This document shows positions 7,808 to 17,142 of a DNA stretch of 32,399 nucleotides, piece by piece. The DNA comes from Bacteroidales bacterium (GTDB taxonomy: Bacteria; Bacteroidota; Bacteroidia; Bacteroidales; UBA3824), in NCBI GenBank assembly GCA_017412115.1, contig JAFPYR010000089.1:1-32399 (forward strand), read 5' to 3'. The notes beneath the pieces were generated by a model. That model saw only the letters and a program-made list of their open reading frames with translations. It did not search any database and had not been told where the DNA came from. Within the stretch, counting starts at the first letter, position 1; every line of letters begins with the position of its first letter. Both the position numbers and the translations under genes were made by a program.

Positions 7808-10800
7808 TTATTCATCAATAAAATCCGGCTCGTCATCCTCCTTTTCAATGGGTTGAGGCTGTTCCTCCGGTTGAGGCTGCTCTTCAGGCTGAGGCTGTTC
7901 CTCAGGCTGAGGCTGCTCTTCAGGCTGAGGTGTTGTCTCGTCTTCCTGCTCAAAATCTGGCTCGTCCTCTTGAGGTGCATTGTTATCACCCTCTGGCTGC
8001 GGATTCTCTTGATTTTCAGGATTTTCTGAATTTTCAGGATTTTCGGGATTTTCTTGATTTTCGGGATTCTCTGAATTATTATCCGCCTCCTGCTCATTGT
8101 TGATGTTCTGTCTGTCCTCAACTTTAGACTGATCATCTACAACTACACTCGTAAACGAACGCAAAAATTTATTTTTAGATGCGTCATTACCAATAACATA
8201 CTGATATTCAGAATCTTTAAGCTTTACAATACGATCTTTTTCCTTAGTGGAATTAATCTTGTCGTTGAACTCATCCGACGATGAAAAACAGTACAAAAAT
8301 CCTGCACTATAATTAAAATAGTACCATTTGCCTTTTTCGGGTTCAAGATAAACCGTAATCTGATCGCCTTTCTTACGGTTGTAAATTATCTCAATATAAC
8401 CCGAAACATAACGGTTAATCTGTTTATCACCGATATTAAGAACGCCGATTTTTCCCGTTGAACGGTATGAATTTGAAATCGTATCATAACGGAAAGTAAC
8501 GTCGGCAAAACCGAATGTTTTTTTCAAGGCTTCAGGCATTTTGGAAATTTCACCCGTCGAAGTATAATCCTTCATCATCGCGTTCAAAGTATCCGTTCCG
8601 CACAAAAACTGAAGTTTCCTTTGAATAGATTTTTTGTTAAGATATAACGGTTTCATACCGTCAGTCTCGGCAATGTCCTCTGCCATGAGTTTTACAGCGT
8701 CCTGACGGACAACAAGATTCAATGTCATCGAAGAGTTTAGTGTTACTTTGTTAATATCCCTTTGATGATACATCGAACCTTTCATAACAAGAGTCAAAGG
8801 TTTGATATTAATATTCGGAGTGATTTCGCCCTCACCGTAAATATCGCAAAGGTTTTTATAAAGTGCGATATAATTTTCAGTCAAAGTAGAATCCGCAAGC
8901 CTTCTTGAAGAGGCAATCTGATAAATACTTCCGCTGATAGAATAACTCAAACCTTTGTTAGCCGCCAAAACGCCGAAGTCCCTGTTATTAACTTTTCGTC
9001 CCATAAAAACGGAATAAACCCGGCTTGTCTCCTCATTATAAAAGAAGCCCGTATAAAGTCTGACTTTTGCCGTATCCATCACACGGTCTGAAATCGGGAA
9101 GACAATATGCTCGGAATTAAGTGTTCCTTCAAATTTAAACGGCATCACGGCACTATCACATTCTTGTTTAATATAAGCATAACCGTTGAATTTGATACCG
9201 GGAGTATTACCCAAAAAAGAATATTTACCCGTAAACATATATTGCGGCGAAAGCATAAAACGGTCTTGAGCAGGAACGGAACCTATACCGAATGAAGCTC
9301 TTATTTTCGGAGCATCGGCTGCCGTATCCGCCTTAATTCTACGGATTTCAACAGAGTCAATATTCAAATACGAAATTTCTTTATACTCGTCTTTGTATTC
9401 ATATTGTCCGCCGTGTGCTTTATAATAATATTTGTCTCTGATTTTGACAGTTGTATTGATAATTTTGTGCAAAAGCGTATCTAATTTGCAGGTTATCAAC
9501 GCATTGTTAAATTTATCAATAAGACCATTTTTACGGATAGTGATTATACCCGAAGGGTCGATTTTGGAATCCACAATTTCAATAACGCCGGGGTCATGGA
9601 CGTTGATAACCGCCTCATCGTTTTTGTAGGAAGAAGATATGGCATTATAAACCATCGTATCTTTATCAGAGGTCATTTCAACACCCGTTAAGACAGGTTT
9701 GTCGCCCTGACCGTTATAAGCCATACGCAAAACTCCCAATTCTTCTTTGTCTTCGGTAATTTGCTTTTCGTCATAATTGCGCAACGTATTACCGAACTCA
9801 TAAAAATTGTTAGCTAAGTTGCACGAGAAGAAATCCGTTTTCTGACGGTACTTATGCTGCGGAAAAACTACCAACGCCGAAGAATCTCCCGTTGTAACAA
9901 ACTGAGCATATTGCGCATCCAAATCGTATTTTGCATTGAATCTGTCCGTATAAAAATGCCCCGTACTATCGCCCGGAGATTTTTCGTCAAAATTGCACAA
10001 AGAAGCACTGTCAGCATCAAAAGTTGAATTTCTCAGAGTAAATTTATCGGAAAACAATCCCGTATTATTATAAAGCAATTCGCCTTGCGCAAGCATATTT
10101 TTAGGCGTTAAATCTATTTTGCCATTAAAAAGAGCTTTTCTGTCAAAAATTCTCAAAGTCGTATCTTTTGTTAAAGCCGAAAAAACGTCTTTTTCAGGCA
10201 TCCAATAAATCATAGCTGAATCCGAATAAACACTCGGATATTCACAATGGACATTTGGAGTTGAAGAAATTTCATTCCTTGTAACACCCTTAATATCAAC
10301 CATATAACAAATACCAGTAACGGAATCGGGGAAGAAACTGAATTGTTTTGCCCGAGAAATAGCCGTTAAATAACGAATTTCACCATCGCCGCTAAGACCT
10401 CCGGCGTTAAGCGTTACGGTATTATGATAACTGCCTTTGCCCGAAAACAAATCCATACCACCGTCAGGTGTCGGTAGGACGAATCCCAACGAAAGGTCCG
10501 GCTGAACGTTCAAGGTTACATCCAAATCAGGGAAAATACCTGAAACAAATTTTCCTTTAGCTTTCACACCGTTCAACTCAATAAAGTTCATGCTATCCAA
10601 TTTAAAAGGATAGACAATCATGTGAAATTTATCCCTGTCGTATTTTTCCGAAGTCAATTTGTCGTAATAAACATACGAAGTATCGGTCGTGGTAAGACTC
10701 GGATATACATTATTTTCATTAACACCGGACTTATTGTTGAAAGCATCAATCTGCAAAACTCCGACTATGGTTTCAAACACTGAACGGACGGAATCTATTT

Positions 10801-12919
10801 TACGATGTTTTCCGTCAGGAGTTTTTCCAACCGTGAGGACGGACATTGAGTCGGCTTTAGGAATTTTAATATTGAAAGAGTCGTAATTAAACTGAAAATC
10901 ACGACCGTAAAAATCAACCAAACCCGCTTGAATTTTTCCGTTGAATGTCATATCGCAATTCTTATGAACAATAACCACACTGTCGGAAATGATTTTCACC
11001 ATTCGCGATTTTGAAAGGTCGAACGGACGAACATGATAAATAAAAAGATCGTTATTGTTGAGATTGATAATTCCGTTAACATAGTTTTTAACAACAGACT
11101 GAGTGTTTTCAATCAACTCCATGAGTTCGTCGTTTTGTGTCTTGTCTTGATTTTTTCCCTTCTCATCTTTTTTCGATTTCGGTTTCGGTTTTGAATTGAT
11201 AATAATATTATCATAGTCTTTGTCCTCGCCGTGAATATTTGGATCGAAATTAGGATTTTTTCTAATAACAGCCTTTAAACTGTCGCTCTTGCGGTTGTGA
11301 GAATTAATCCAATCCCAGAACTTTTGCGTAAAATTATAAAGTGTACGCTCCGGAATGTCATATTCCAAAAAGTCCTTATACGCCAATTTCAAAAGCACTT
11401 GATGAACCTGAACCTCAGTCAAAATAAGTTTGTATTTAGTATTAACATATTGCTGAATCTCTCTTGAGGTATATTGAGAACGGGCATCGCCGTAAAAAAG
11501 ATTTCTTAAAATAACCAACCAGTTAGTGTTTTCAGGACCTTGAAACTCGTTCCATTCGGCATGAGAAAAATAATCCTTGGATTTAAACGTGGCATAATTA
11601 TTAGGGGCAGCAGGACGCGTTGCAAAATAAATCACCGTATCGTTGAGTTTCCATTCCAACTGATTAGCATCAATATAAAGATTGTGATAATCATCAACAA
11701 ATTCGGCTACCTCAGACTCGTTAGTACCCCTGAAAAGTATTAACTGCTGAGTCTTAGAATTATATTTTAATTTCAAACCGATGTGTGTTATTCTCACACC
11801 GTCCTGACCGTTATTAATTTCGATTTTAGCTTTTTGACTCTCAAGTTTATCAAGACCGAAAACAAATGCACGTGAGGAGGCTGTAATAAAAGGTTTGCCA
11901 TCACGCTTGAAAACAATTTGCGAATACGAGGTTCCCAAACTGTCAGAAACCATGCCCGAAAATATCACGCCGTTTTGAGCATAACCGCCGACGTAGTCGA
12001 TACCCTCGGCAAGATTTTCGATTTTAATATCGGTTGCATAACTTTTAAACTGAGGATAACGAGCTTTTTCGCCCGTGCCGTTAAGAACGACTTTGTCTTC
12101 AAAATGTCCTTTGAGCCCTTTTTGAAAATATTTTCGGTTGTAAAACATTACATTTTCAACCGAATACTGAGGGCTGCGGGTATCTATCACATATTCAGGA
12201 AGTTCGGCATAAATACTATCGGGAGAAAGGTTGCCGCGGCGAAAATCCACTTTACCGTTTTTGCCTTTCCATTCGTGCGTTGAAGGAGTATAAACGCCTG
12301 ATGTAGAATAAATTACAAGAGAAGTATCGTTTTTCATACGACAACGGATGTCGGTGTTTTGACATTCCACCGTCAGAAGGTCTTCGGCTGAGCCGTAATA
12401 ATCAGGAGTAACTCTCAAAACATAAGAAGAGGACGAAAGATACCAATTTTTTGAAGCAGCATATTCCAAACTATTGTAAAGCAAAAGGTTAACAGTAAAA
12501 TTCATAACCTCATTCAATCGTATAAGAGGAACATTCCTGCCGATTAAATGCATAATATAATCGTGCCAAACTTTAAACTGTCCGGTCTGATTTTTCTCCC
12601 AAAACGCATTAAAAATTTTTATCACAGTCAGCATGTGCGTAGTAGGATTGGCACGTTTGTCGGCGTAAGAGTTCATCAGGTTGACTATTTGTTCAACATA
12701 TTCTCCTGAAATTACATTTTTTTCTAACTTTTCGGTAAACTTCTTTACTTCCGCCTTCAATTCTTTGTTAAGGGTAGTTTTTATACCCATATAACTTTCC
12801 ACCTGTTTTGGAAAATCCGAAGAAACAGAAAACAAAACTTTTTCTTCCTGTGCAAAAGATTCTTTCTCAACGGCTAAAACAAAAAATACCGCTAAAAATA
12901 TCATTAGAATTTTCTTCAT
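7808..12919 (-). CDS. Giant exported protein with Pro/Glu/Gln repeat tail
   Basis: 1703 residues from the ATG at 12919, which gives a clean signal peptide (MKKILMIFLAVFFVLAVEKE then SFAQEE). A longer reading from 12955 would start inside the tpiA terminator, so it is not preferred. Several hundred residues in the middle have short alternating beta-strand patterns with repeated references to small strands and turns, resembling a beta-solenoid or beta-rich surface scaffold. The C-terminus is low-complexity: Asn/Pro/Glu triplets, then four EQPQPE-like hexads, ending DDEPDFIDE. I do not recognise the family and assign no function. No catalytic motif stands out. It is expected in the periplasm or at the outer membrane. 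It is followed by rsmE after 22 nt. Confidence 0.85.
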   Translation of the reverse strand: MKKILMIFLAVFFVLAVEKESFAQEEKVLFSVSSDFPKQVESYMGIKTTLNKELKAEVKKFTEKLEKNVISGEYVEQIVNLMNSYADKRANPTTHMLTVIKIFNAFWEKNQTGQFKVWHDYIMHLIGRNVPLIRLNEVMNFTVNLLLYNSLEYAASKNWYLSSSSYVLRVTPDYYGSAEDLLTVECQNTDIRCRMKNDTSLVIYSTSGVYTPSTHEWKGKNGKVDFRRGNLSPDSIYAELPEYVIDTRSPQYSVENVMFYNRKYFQKGLKGHFEDKVVLNGTGEKARYPQFKSYATDIKIENLAEGIDYVGGYAQNGVIFSGMVSDSLGTSYSQIVFKRDGKPFITASSRAFVFGLDKLESQKAKIEINNGQDGVRITHIGLKLKYNSKTQQLILFRGTNESEVAEFVDDYHNLYIDANQLEWKLNDTVIYFATRPAAPNNYATFKSKDYFSHAEWNEFQGPENTNWLVILRNLFYGDARSQYTSREIQQYVNTKYKLILTEVQVHQVLLKLAYKDFLEYDIPERTLYNFTQKFWDWINSHNRKSDSLKAVIRKNPNFDPNIHGEDKDYDNIIINSKPKPKSKKDEKGKNQDKTQNDELMELIENTQSVVKNYVNGIINLNNNDLFIYHVRPFDLSKSRMVKIISDSVVIVHKNCDMTFNGKIQAGLVDFYGRDFQFNYDSFNIKIPKADSMSVLTVGKTPDGKHRKIDSVRSVFETIVGVLQIDAFNNKSGVNENNVYPSLTTTDTSYVYYDKLTSEKYDRDKFHMIVYPFKLDSMNFIELNGVKAKGKFVSGIFPDLDVTLNVQPDLSLGFVLPTPDGGMDLFSGKGSYHNTVTLNAGGLSGDGEIRYLTAISRAKQFSFFPDSVTGICYMVDIKGVTRNEISSTPNVHCEYPSVYSDSAMIYWMPEKDVFSALTKDTTLRIFDRKALFNGKIDLTPKNMLAQGELLYNNTGLFSDKFTLRNSTFDADSASLCNFDEKSPGDSTGHFYTDRFNAKYDLDAQYAQFVTTGDSSALVVFPQHKYRQKTDFFSCNLANNFYEFGNTLRNYDEKQITEDKEELGVLRMAYNGQGDKPVLTGVEMTSDKDTMVYNAISSSYKNDEAVINVHDPGVIEIVDSKIDPSGIITIRKNGLIDKFNNALITCKLDTLLHKIINTTVKIRDKYYYKAHGGQYEYKDEYKEISYLNIDSVEIRRIKADTAADAPKIRASFGIGSVPAQDRFMLSPQYMFTGKYSFLGNTPGIKFNGYAYIKQECDSAVMPFKFEGTLNSEHIVFPISDRVMDTAKVRLYTGFFYNEETSRVYSVFMGRKVNNRDFGVLAANKGLSYSISGSIYQIASSRRLADSTLTENYIALYKNLCDIYGEGEITPNINIKPLTLVMKGSMYHQRDINKVTLNSSMTLNLVVRQDAVKLMAEDIAETDGMKPLYLNKKSIQRKLQFLCGTDTLNAMMKDYTSTGEISKMPEALKKTFGFADVTFRYDTISNSYRSTGKIGVLNIGDKQINRYVSGYIEIIYNRKKGDQITVYLEPEKGKWYYFNYSAGFLYCFSSSDEFNDKINSTKEKDRIVKLKDSEYQYVIGNDASKNKFLRSFTSVVVDDQSKVEDRQNINNEQEADNNSENPENQENPENPENSENPENQENPQPEGDNNAPQEDEPDFEQEDETTPQPEEQPQPEEQPQPEEQPQPEEQPQPIEKEDDEPDFIDE
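7853..7924 (-). repeat. Four tandem 18-bp units encoding EQPQPE
   Basis: Units at 7853, 7871, 7889 and 7907 are 18 bp each. Units 1 and 3 share the core gttcct while units 2 and 4 share gctctt, so the array also reads as a duplicated 36-bp pair. All changes keep the frame of the giant protein's tail. Confidence 0.9.
7993..8075 (-). repeat. Asn/Pro/Glu-rich coding microrepeat
   Basis: About nine copies of a degenerate 9-bp unit encoding ENP, ENQ or ENS, within the giant protein gene just upstream of the 18-bp repeat array. Confidence 0.75.
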
Positions 12920-12949
12920 AACCGGCACGTTTTTTTTAGATTTTTTATA

Positions 12950-13000
12950 AAACAAAAAACGGCTGACTGCGATAAATTAAGTATTTCACGCTGTCAGCCG
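12950..13000 (-). terminator. Intrinsic terminator after tpiA
   Basis: On the minus strand a 12-bp stem with one mismatch (13000-12989 with 12971-12960) and a 17-nt loop is followed by a T-run (TTTTTTGTTT, 12959-12950). It lies between the tpiA stop and the giant gene's start. Confidence 0.85.
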
Positions 13001-13026
13001 CCAATATTTAAAAACTTTTAATTCCC

Positions 13027-13794
13027 TTAACGGGCATCAATAATTTTTCCGAAATCGTCGGCTTTAAGGGCTGCACCACCGATAAGACCGCCGTCTACGT
13101 CCTTTTTAGCGAAAATTTCCGCTGCGTTAGAAGCTTTGCAGCTGCCGCCGTAAAGGATAGTTGTGTTTTGAGCAACTTCGTCACCGAAATTAGCAGCAAC
13201 TTCCTTGCGGATAAATTCGTGAATTTCCTGTGCTTGTTCGGGAGATGCGGTAAGACCCGTTCCGATAGCCCATACAGGTTCGTAAGCGATGATGATTTTT
13301 GAGAATTCCTCTTTTGTAAGAGTGAAAACCGTATCAACCAACTGTGCTTTTACAACGTTGAAATAAAGGCTCTGACCAGCTTCTCTCTGATCTTTGGTTT
13401 CGCCTACGCAGAAAATTACGTCAAGACCTTCTTCCAAAGCGAGTTTTATTTTTTTGAGAAGGATTTCAGAGTTTTCTTTGAAATACTGTCTGCGCTCAGA
13501 GTGTCCGAGAATTACGGCTTTAACGCCCAAACCTTTAAGCATAGATGCTGAAACCTCACCGGTATAAGCACCGTTTTTTGTTGCTGCACAATCCTGAGCA
13601 GCGAGAATTACTTTGTCAGCATTGATAACCTGAGCTACGGGAGCAAGATGCGTAAAAGGCGGAGCAATTACGATTTGTTTGCCGGCGGGCAAATTTTTTT
13701 GTTCAGCGTATGCGCTTACTTTTTTTGCTAATTCTACACCTTCTGCAACGGAAGTATTCATTTTCCAGTTGCCTGCTACTATTAATTTTCTCAT
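13027..13794 (-). CDS. tpiA: Triosephosphate isomerase
   Basis: 255 residues, standard length. It interconverts dihydroxyacetone phosphate and glyceraldehyde-3-phosphate in glycolysis and gluconeogenesis in the cytoplasm. The catalytic set is intact: GNWKMN with Asn9 and Lys11, GHSERR with His98, AYEPVWAIGTG with Glu172, and the C-terminal phosphate-binding YGGSC and GGLIGGAAL. The gene is 47 nt downstream of the membrane/coiled-coil gene on the same strand and ends in a strong terminator at 12950-13000. A weak promoter-like TTTG-N19-TAATTTCT lies in the 47-nt gap, so both readthrough and its own transcription are possible. Confidence 0.97.
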   Translation of the reverse strand: MRKLIVAGNWKMNTSVAEGVELAKKVSAYAEQKNLPAGKQIVIAPPFTHLAPVAQVINADKVILAAQDCAATKNGAYTGEVSASMLKGLGVKAVILGHSERRQYFKENSEILLKKIKLALEEGLDVIFCVGETKDQREAGQSLYFNVVKAQLVDTVFTLTKEEFSKIIIAYEPVWAIGTGLTASPEQAQEIHEFIRKEVAANFGDEVAQNTTILYGGSCKASNAAEIFAKKDVDGGLIGGAALKADDFGKIIDAR

Positions 13795-13841
13795 TGTTTT
13801 TTTAATTAGAAATTATATTTTTTTTTAAAATAATCAAATTC

Positions 13842-14585
13842 TTAACTGCCAAGTTGATAATTTATCTTATCAAGTTGACGGAAATATTCTTCTTTTTCCA
13901 AAACTTCCTTTTCGATGGAGTCCATCGTAAGATGAGCCATATCATAATCTCCTGCCACAATAGAAGCGGCTTCTCTTTCGGAGGCAGCCTCAATTTTGCT
14001 CTTGTGAGCCTGAAGTTTGTTCATCATCTTTTCGTGTTGTTTTACGGCTTTAATTTTATTTTTAAGTTCCGTATACTCCAACTCTTGTTTATCAAAAACA
14101 TCAATACGGGATTTGTAACCTTCGATTTTTTGAGAATAATCCTTGACAATGCCGTCACATTTTTCCATAGCTTCAAAACTAAGAGAGGTTCCGTATTTCT
14201 CACGAATTTCATTGTAATTATCAAGCAAAGCATCTTTCTGATAATTAACACCTACTTTTTCGTATTCCTGATGATAAGCAGTAAAAATTGCATCGTTGCT
14301 CCAAGCCGTAAGTCTGCGAATTTCACTCTCCGCCTTAAACTTATTTTGTCTTGCGCCGGAAATCGCCTGATTGATTTTCATCTCCACAGAGAGATTACCG
14401 TCCTGCCCCGAGACAATATTTCCCTGACTGCCTGCCTCTATTAATTTCGTGGCAAAAAGGGTTGCCAACATTATTACAGCACCCGATACCAAAGATATAA
14501 CACCCATGATACCGTGTCCAGAAATGAGGAAAATCACGCCCAAAACAGCCGCAATACCTCCTAATCCGTAAAATATTTTTGACAT
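13842..14585 (-). CDS. Membrane-anchored coiled-coil protein of unknown function
   Basis: 247 residues. Two hydrophobic segments at about 5-23 and 26-46 form an N-terminal hairpin anchor, and residues from about 70 to the end are charged and strongly helical, with heptad-like stretches (for example LEYTELKNKIKAVKQHEKM) suggesting a long coiled coil. There is no signal peptidase site. I do not recognise the family and there is no enzymatic motif. It sits between tilS and tpiA on the same strand, with a TATCTTTG -7 box upstream (14618-14625). The architecture resembles small membrane scaffolds, but no function is assigned. Confidence 0.8.
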   Translation of the reverse strand: MSKIFYGLGGIAAVLGVIFLISGHGIMGVISLVSGAVIMLATLFATKLIEAGSQGNIVSGQDGNLSVEMKINQAISGARQNKFKAESEIRRLTAWSNDAIFTAYHQEYEKVGVNYQKDALLDNYNEIREKYGTSLSFEAMEKCDGIVKDYSQKIEGYKSRIDVFDKQELEYTELKNKIKAVKQHEKMMNKLQAHKSKIEAASEREAASIVAGDYDMAHLTMDSIEKEVLEKEEYFRQLDKINYQLGS

Positions 14586-14617
14586 ATTCCGCTCTATTAA
14601 TTATGTTAAAGGATATG

Positions 14618-14625
14618 CAAAGATA
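14618..14625 (-). promoter_or_regulatory. -7 box for the coiled-coil protein gene
   Basis: TATCTTTG on the minus strand fits TAnnTTTG. The -33 region is degenerate. Transcription would start near 14611, about 26 nt before the ATG. Confidence 0.45.
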
Positions 14626-14655
14626 TATATTTTTTTTTTCTCTGCATAAAAAACT

Positions 14656-15993
14656 TTATTCAATTAACGTTATTTTCAAAATTTTTTTTGTTTTGTCAGT
14701 TACCTTAAAATAATTAGAGGCTCTAATACCAATTACCCAAATGATTTTTTCGCCCGATTTCAAAACTCTAACTTTCTGTTTTTCAATAAGATTGAGTTTA
14801 TTATCGGTTAATAAATCGCTGATTTTCTTTTTTCCCTTTGCCCCGAACGGCAAAAAAACATCTCCGCTGTGCCATGAAGAAATTTTCAAGGGGAAAACCA
14901 ATTCGTTAAAATCATAATAAACCGTTTTAACATCTCTTTGTGGCGAAAAATCTTTGTTTTCGATAACCGTAAACTCAAAATCCGATGCTTTTTCAACCTT
15001 TCCCGATATAACATCAGATAATGTAATTTCGATTTGAGAATCAACGTTTTTATTTTTTAATTCACTAATTATCAACCCATTACGGTCTTTTAAGATTTGA
15101 TAATCCGAAGAATAAAAAAGTTTTCCGCTTTGAGAGGAAAGCGAAAGGAAAATTTCATCTATCTGAGTCCTGTTGAAACCGTAAGCAGAACAAATTTCAA
15201 AAAGCAAAATTTCAGGCGCACAAAAATTCTCAATATCCGAAATATTGATTTTCAGACATCCGTCTTCTTTTTTGATAATTTTTTCACGCTGAAAAGAAAC
15301 CGCATTTTCGTAAATTTTTTCCGCACCCGAAAGGAATTTCATCGTTAAAGCCACATTATTTTTAAAAGAGGGATTAATCGTTTCAAAAAGCGGAATTATT
15401 TGATTCCGGATTTTGTTTCGGGTATAATCGTTTTCAAAATTGGTTTTATCGGTTCTAAAACTAAGTCCTTGTTTTCCAATATAATCCATAATCTCTTGAC
15501 GGGAAAAACAAAGCAGCGGTCTTATAATTTTGCCGTTTTTAACACGTATTCCCCTCAAACCTTTCAGCCCCGCACCACGGGTAAGATTGAGCAAAAAAGT
15601 TTCAACGGCATCGCCGCCGTGATGAGCAACGGCAACATAAGGAATATTTTTTTCCAAAGAAATTTCTTCAAATTTAGAATATCTGAAATCCCTTGCCGCC
15701 ATTTCGATAGAAATTTTATTTTCACGTGCATATTCCTGAGTATCAACGCTATAAAATGAACCATGCACAGAATATTTGTCGCAAATCTTTTTTACGAACT
15801 CCATATCCGCAAGAGAATCTTCTCCGCGCAAATTAAAATTGACATGGCAAATCTCAAAACGTATTTTTGCCCTAAAAAACAAATCCGCCATTACCACGGA
15901 ATCAGGACCGCCGCTGACTCCAAGCAAAACCGTATCGTTTTTTATATCAAACAATTGATTATCAGAAATAAACTGCAAAAATTTTTTCAACAT
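14656..15993 (-). CDS. tilS: tRNA(Ile)-lysidine synthetase
   Basis: 445 residues, normal for the family. TilS attaches lysine to C34 of the CAU-anticodon tRNA-Ile so that it reads AUA instead of AUG; it is normally essential. The ATP-pyrophosphatase P-loop GVSGGPDS is at 25-32, followed by HVNFNLRGEDSLADMEFV and VAHHGGDAVETFLLNLTRGA. A C-terminal TilS-type domain (SWHSGDVFLPFGAKGKKKIS) is present at about 375-430. It has its own promoter at 16025-16055. The downstream coiled-coil gene follows after 70 nt with its own -7 box. Confidence 0.96.
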   Translation of the reverse strand: MLKKFLQFISDNQLFDIKNDTVLLGVSGGPDSVVMADLFFRAKIRFEICHVNFNLRGEDSLADMEFVKKICDKYSVHGSFYSVDTQEYARENKISIEMAARDFRYSKFEEISLEKNIPYVAVAHHGGDAVETFLLNLTRGAGLKGLRGIRVKNGKIIRPLLCFSRQEIMDYIGKQGLSFRTDKTNFENDYTRNKIRNQIIPLFETINPSFKNNVALTMKFLSGAEKIYENAVSFQREKIIKKEDGCLKINISDIENFCAPEILLFEICSAYGFNRTQIDEIFLSLSSQSGKLFYSSDYQILKDRNGLIISELKNKNVDSQIEITLSDVISGKVEKASDFEFTVIENKDFSPQRDVKTVYYDFNELVFPLKISSWHSGDVFLPFGAKGKKKISDLLTDNKLNLIEKQKVRVLKSGEKIIWVIGIRASNYFKVTDKTKKILKITLIE

Positions 15994-16024
15994 TTTATAT
16001 CCAATTTTTTTTAGATATTTTTTA

Positions 16025-16055
16025 CAAAAATAACAGATTGATTTGGAATTTCAAA
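16025..16055 (-). promoter_or_regulatory. Promoter of tilS
   Basis: On the minus strand TTTG (16055-16052), a 19-nt spacer and TATTTTTG (16032-16025) match the Bacteroidetes consensus fully. The leader would be about 25 nt. Confidence 0.75.
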
Positions 16056-16068
16056 ATTTTAAAAAAAA

Positions 16069-17049
16069 TTACCCGCCGCAATTTGCACACATTTTCGGAC
16101 GATGTTTCTCGTTAAACTCAATAAAAGTCAAGCTTTTTAAAGTTTCCTCCGACAAAAGAATCTCTTTCAAATTTTTGTCTTTCAAATTACCGAGCTTAAA
16201 ATCTGCATCTTTGTCATAACAACAAACCACAACAAAAGAATCTATCGTTATAACCGCTGAATTCAAAATCCGATTACAAAAACCGACTTTCTTTTTCAAA
16301 CGGTTTTCTTTATCATAACGCGAAAATTTATCAATCGAGGTTTTAAAAACCTGAAAATCCTCAGGTTTCTCTATCTGCATCGTCTTAAAATAAAACTTGT
16401 CAGCACCCAAAGAAAAAGCAAGAGATTTAATATTTTTCAACTCGTTTTCATTAATTTTATTGACAATAGTCTGAACCTCAATCACGGGCGTAAGTTTTTT
16501 TAAACGTTTTTTTGCCTCAGAAAGTTCTTTTACCGCCGTTATAACTTTTTCTAAATCACCGCCTTTACGATAAGCAGAATAATTTTCTTGAGTATTGCCG
16601 TCAAGCGAGATAATTATCTTATCAAGACCGGAAAGAACAGTTTTTTCTGCCATCTCCTTATTAATAAAGTGTCCGTTAGTGGAGGTCGCGATAAAAATTT
16701 TCTTTTTATCAGCATATTCCGCCATTTTCAAAAAATCCTTATTCAAAAACGGTTCGCCCTGAAAATACAAAAAACAATTCAATGCAAAAGGTGCAATCTG
16801 ATCCGCAACAGTCATAAAATCTTCATAACTCATAACACCTTTTTTACGTTTTAAAAGTCCTAAACCCGATGCACATTCCCTACAATTAAGATTGCAAAGA
16901 TTGGTTGGTTCTATCGAATAAGACCAAGGCATACCACTGACTCTTAAGTTTCTAAACATTTTGGATAACAAAATCGAAAAAAATCTCTTGAAAAAATTTA
17001 TGATTTTGCCCACCGTCATTTTCCGTATTATGAGATAATACTCAATCAT
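16069..17049 (-). CDS. Radical SAM protein with shortened SPASM/twitch C-terminus
   Basis: 326 residues. The CX3CX2C motif is at C52, C56 and C59 (NLCNLNCREC), followed by FQGEPFLN, where the usual GGEP is QGEP, and by the SLDG motif at 148-151. C-terminal Cys at 258, 276, 277, 321 and 324 suggest one auxiliary cluster, but the chain ends CANCGG, so the second half of a full SPASM is missing. A basic and hydrophobic N-terminal extension (about 11-38) could bind a membrane or lipid. An alternative start is Met11 (17019). Enzymes of this build include tungsten cofactor, peptide and lipid-linked modifiers; the substrate is unknown. The gene is alone on its strand, divergent from dxs. Confidence 0.85.
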   Translation of the reverse strand: MIEYYLIIRKMTVGKIINFFKRFFSILLSKMFRNLRVSGMPWSYSIEPTNLCNLNCRECASGLGLLKRKKGVMSYEDFMTVADQIAPFALNCFLYFQGEPFLNKDFLKMAEYADKKKIFIATSTNGHFINKEMAEKTVLSGLDKIIISLDGNTQENYSAYRKGGDLEKVITAVKELSEAKKRLKKLTPVIEVQTIVNKINENELKNIKSLAFSLGADKFYFKTMQIEKPEDFQVFKTSIDKFSRYDKENRLKKKVGFCNRILNSAVITIDSFVVVCCYDKDADFKLGNLKDKNLKEILLSEETLKSLTFIEFNEKHRPKMCANCGG

Positions 17050-17111
17050 AATTAATATTAAAATTCTGTTTAAATTTGCAAAATAAATACTTTTTATTCA
17101 AACTAACTTTA

Positions 17112-17119
17112 TATATTTG
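17112..17119 (+). promoter_or_regulatory. -7 box of dxs
   Basis: TATATTTG fits TAnnTTTG and lies 31 nt upstream of the dxs start. A matching TTTG at -33 is missing (only a T-rich tract), so the promoter is supported by half the signal. Confidence 0.5.
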
Positions 17120-17142
17120 CGGGAATTTTTAGAAAAAAAAAC

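Noticed and set aside
7853..7924. 18-bp array as a possible CRISPR or regulatory minisatellite
   Set aside because: Units are contiguous without spacers and keep the coding frame, so it is a protein repeat.
7798..8136. A 112-residue frame across the repeats of the giant protein's tail
   Set aside because: It is an out-of-frame shadow of a low-complexity region; the same repeats encode the EQPQPE tail in the frame with the signal peptide.
12920..12955. Start of the giant protein at 12955
   Set aside because: It would start inside the T-run of the tpiA terminator; the 12919 start gives a complete signal peptide.
13854..14444. Plus-strand 196-residue frame opposite the coiled-coil gene
   Set aside because: Phe/Ile-rich reverse complement of a Lys/Glu-rich coiled coil; a typical shadow frame.
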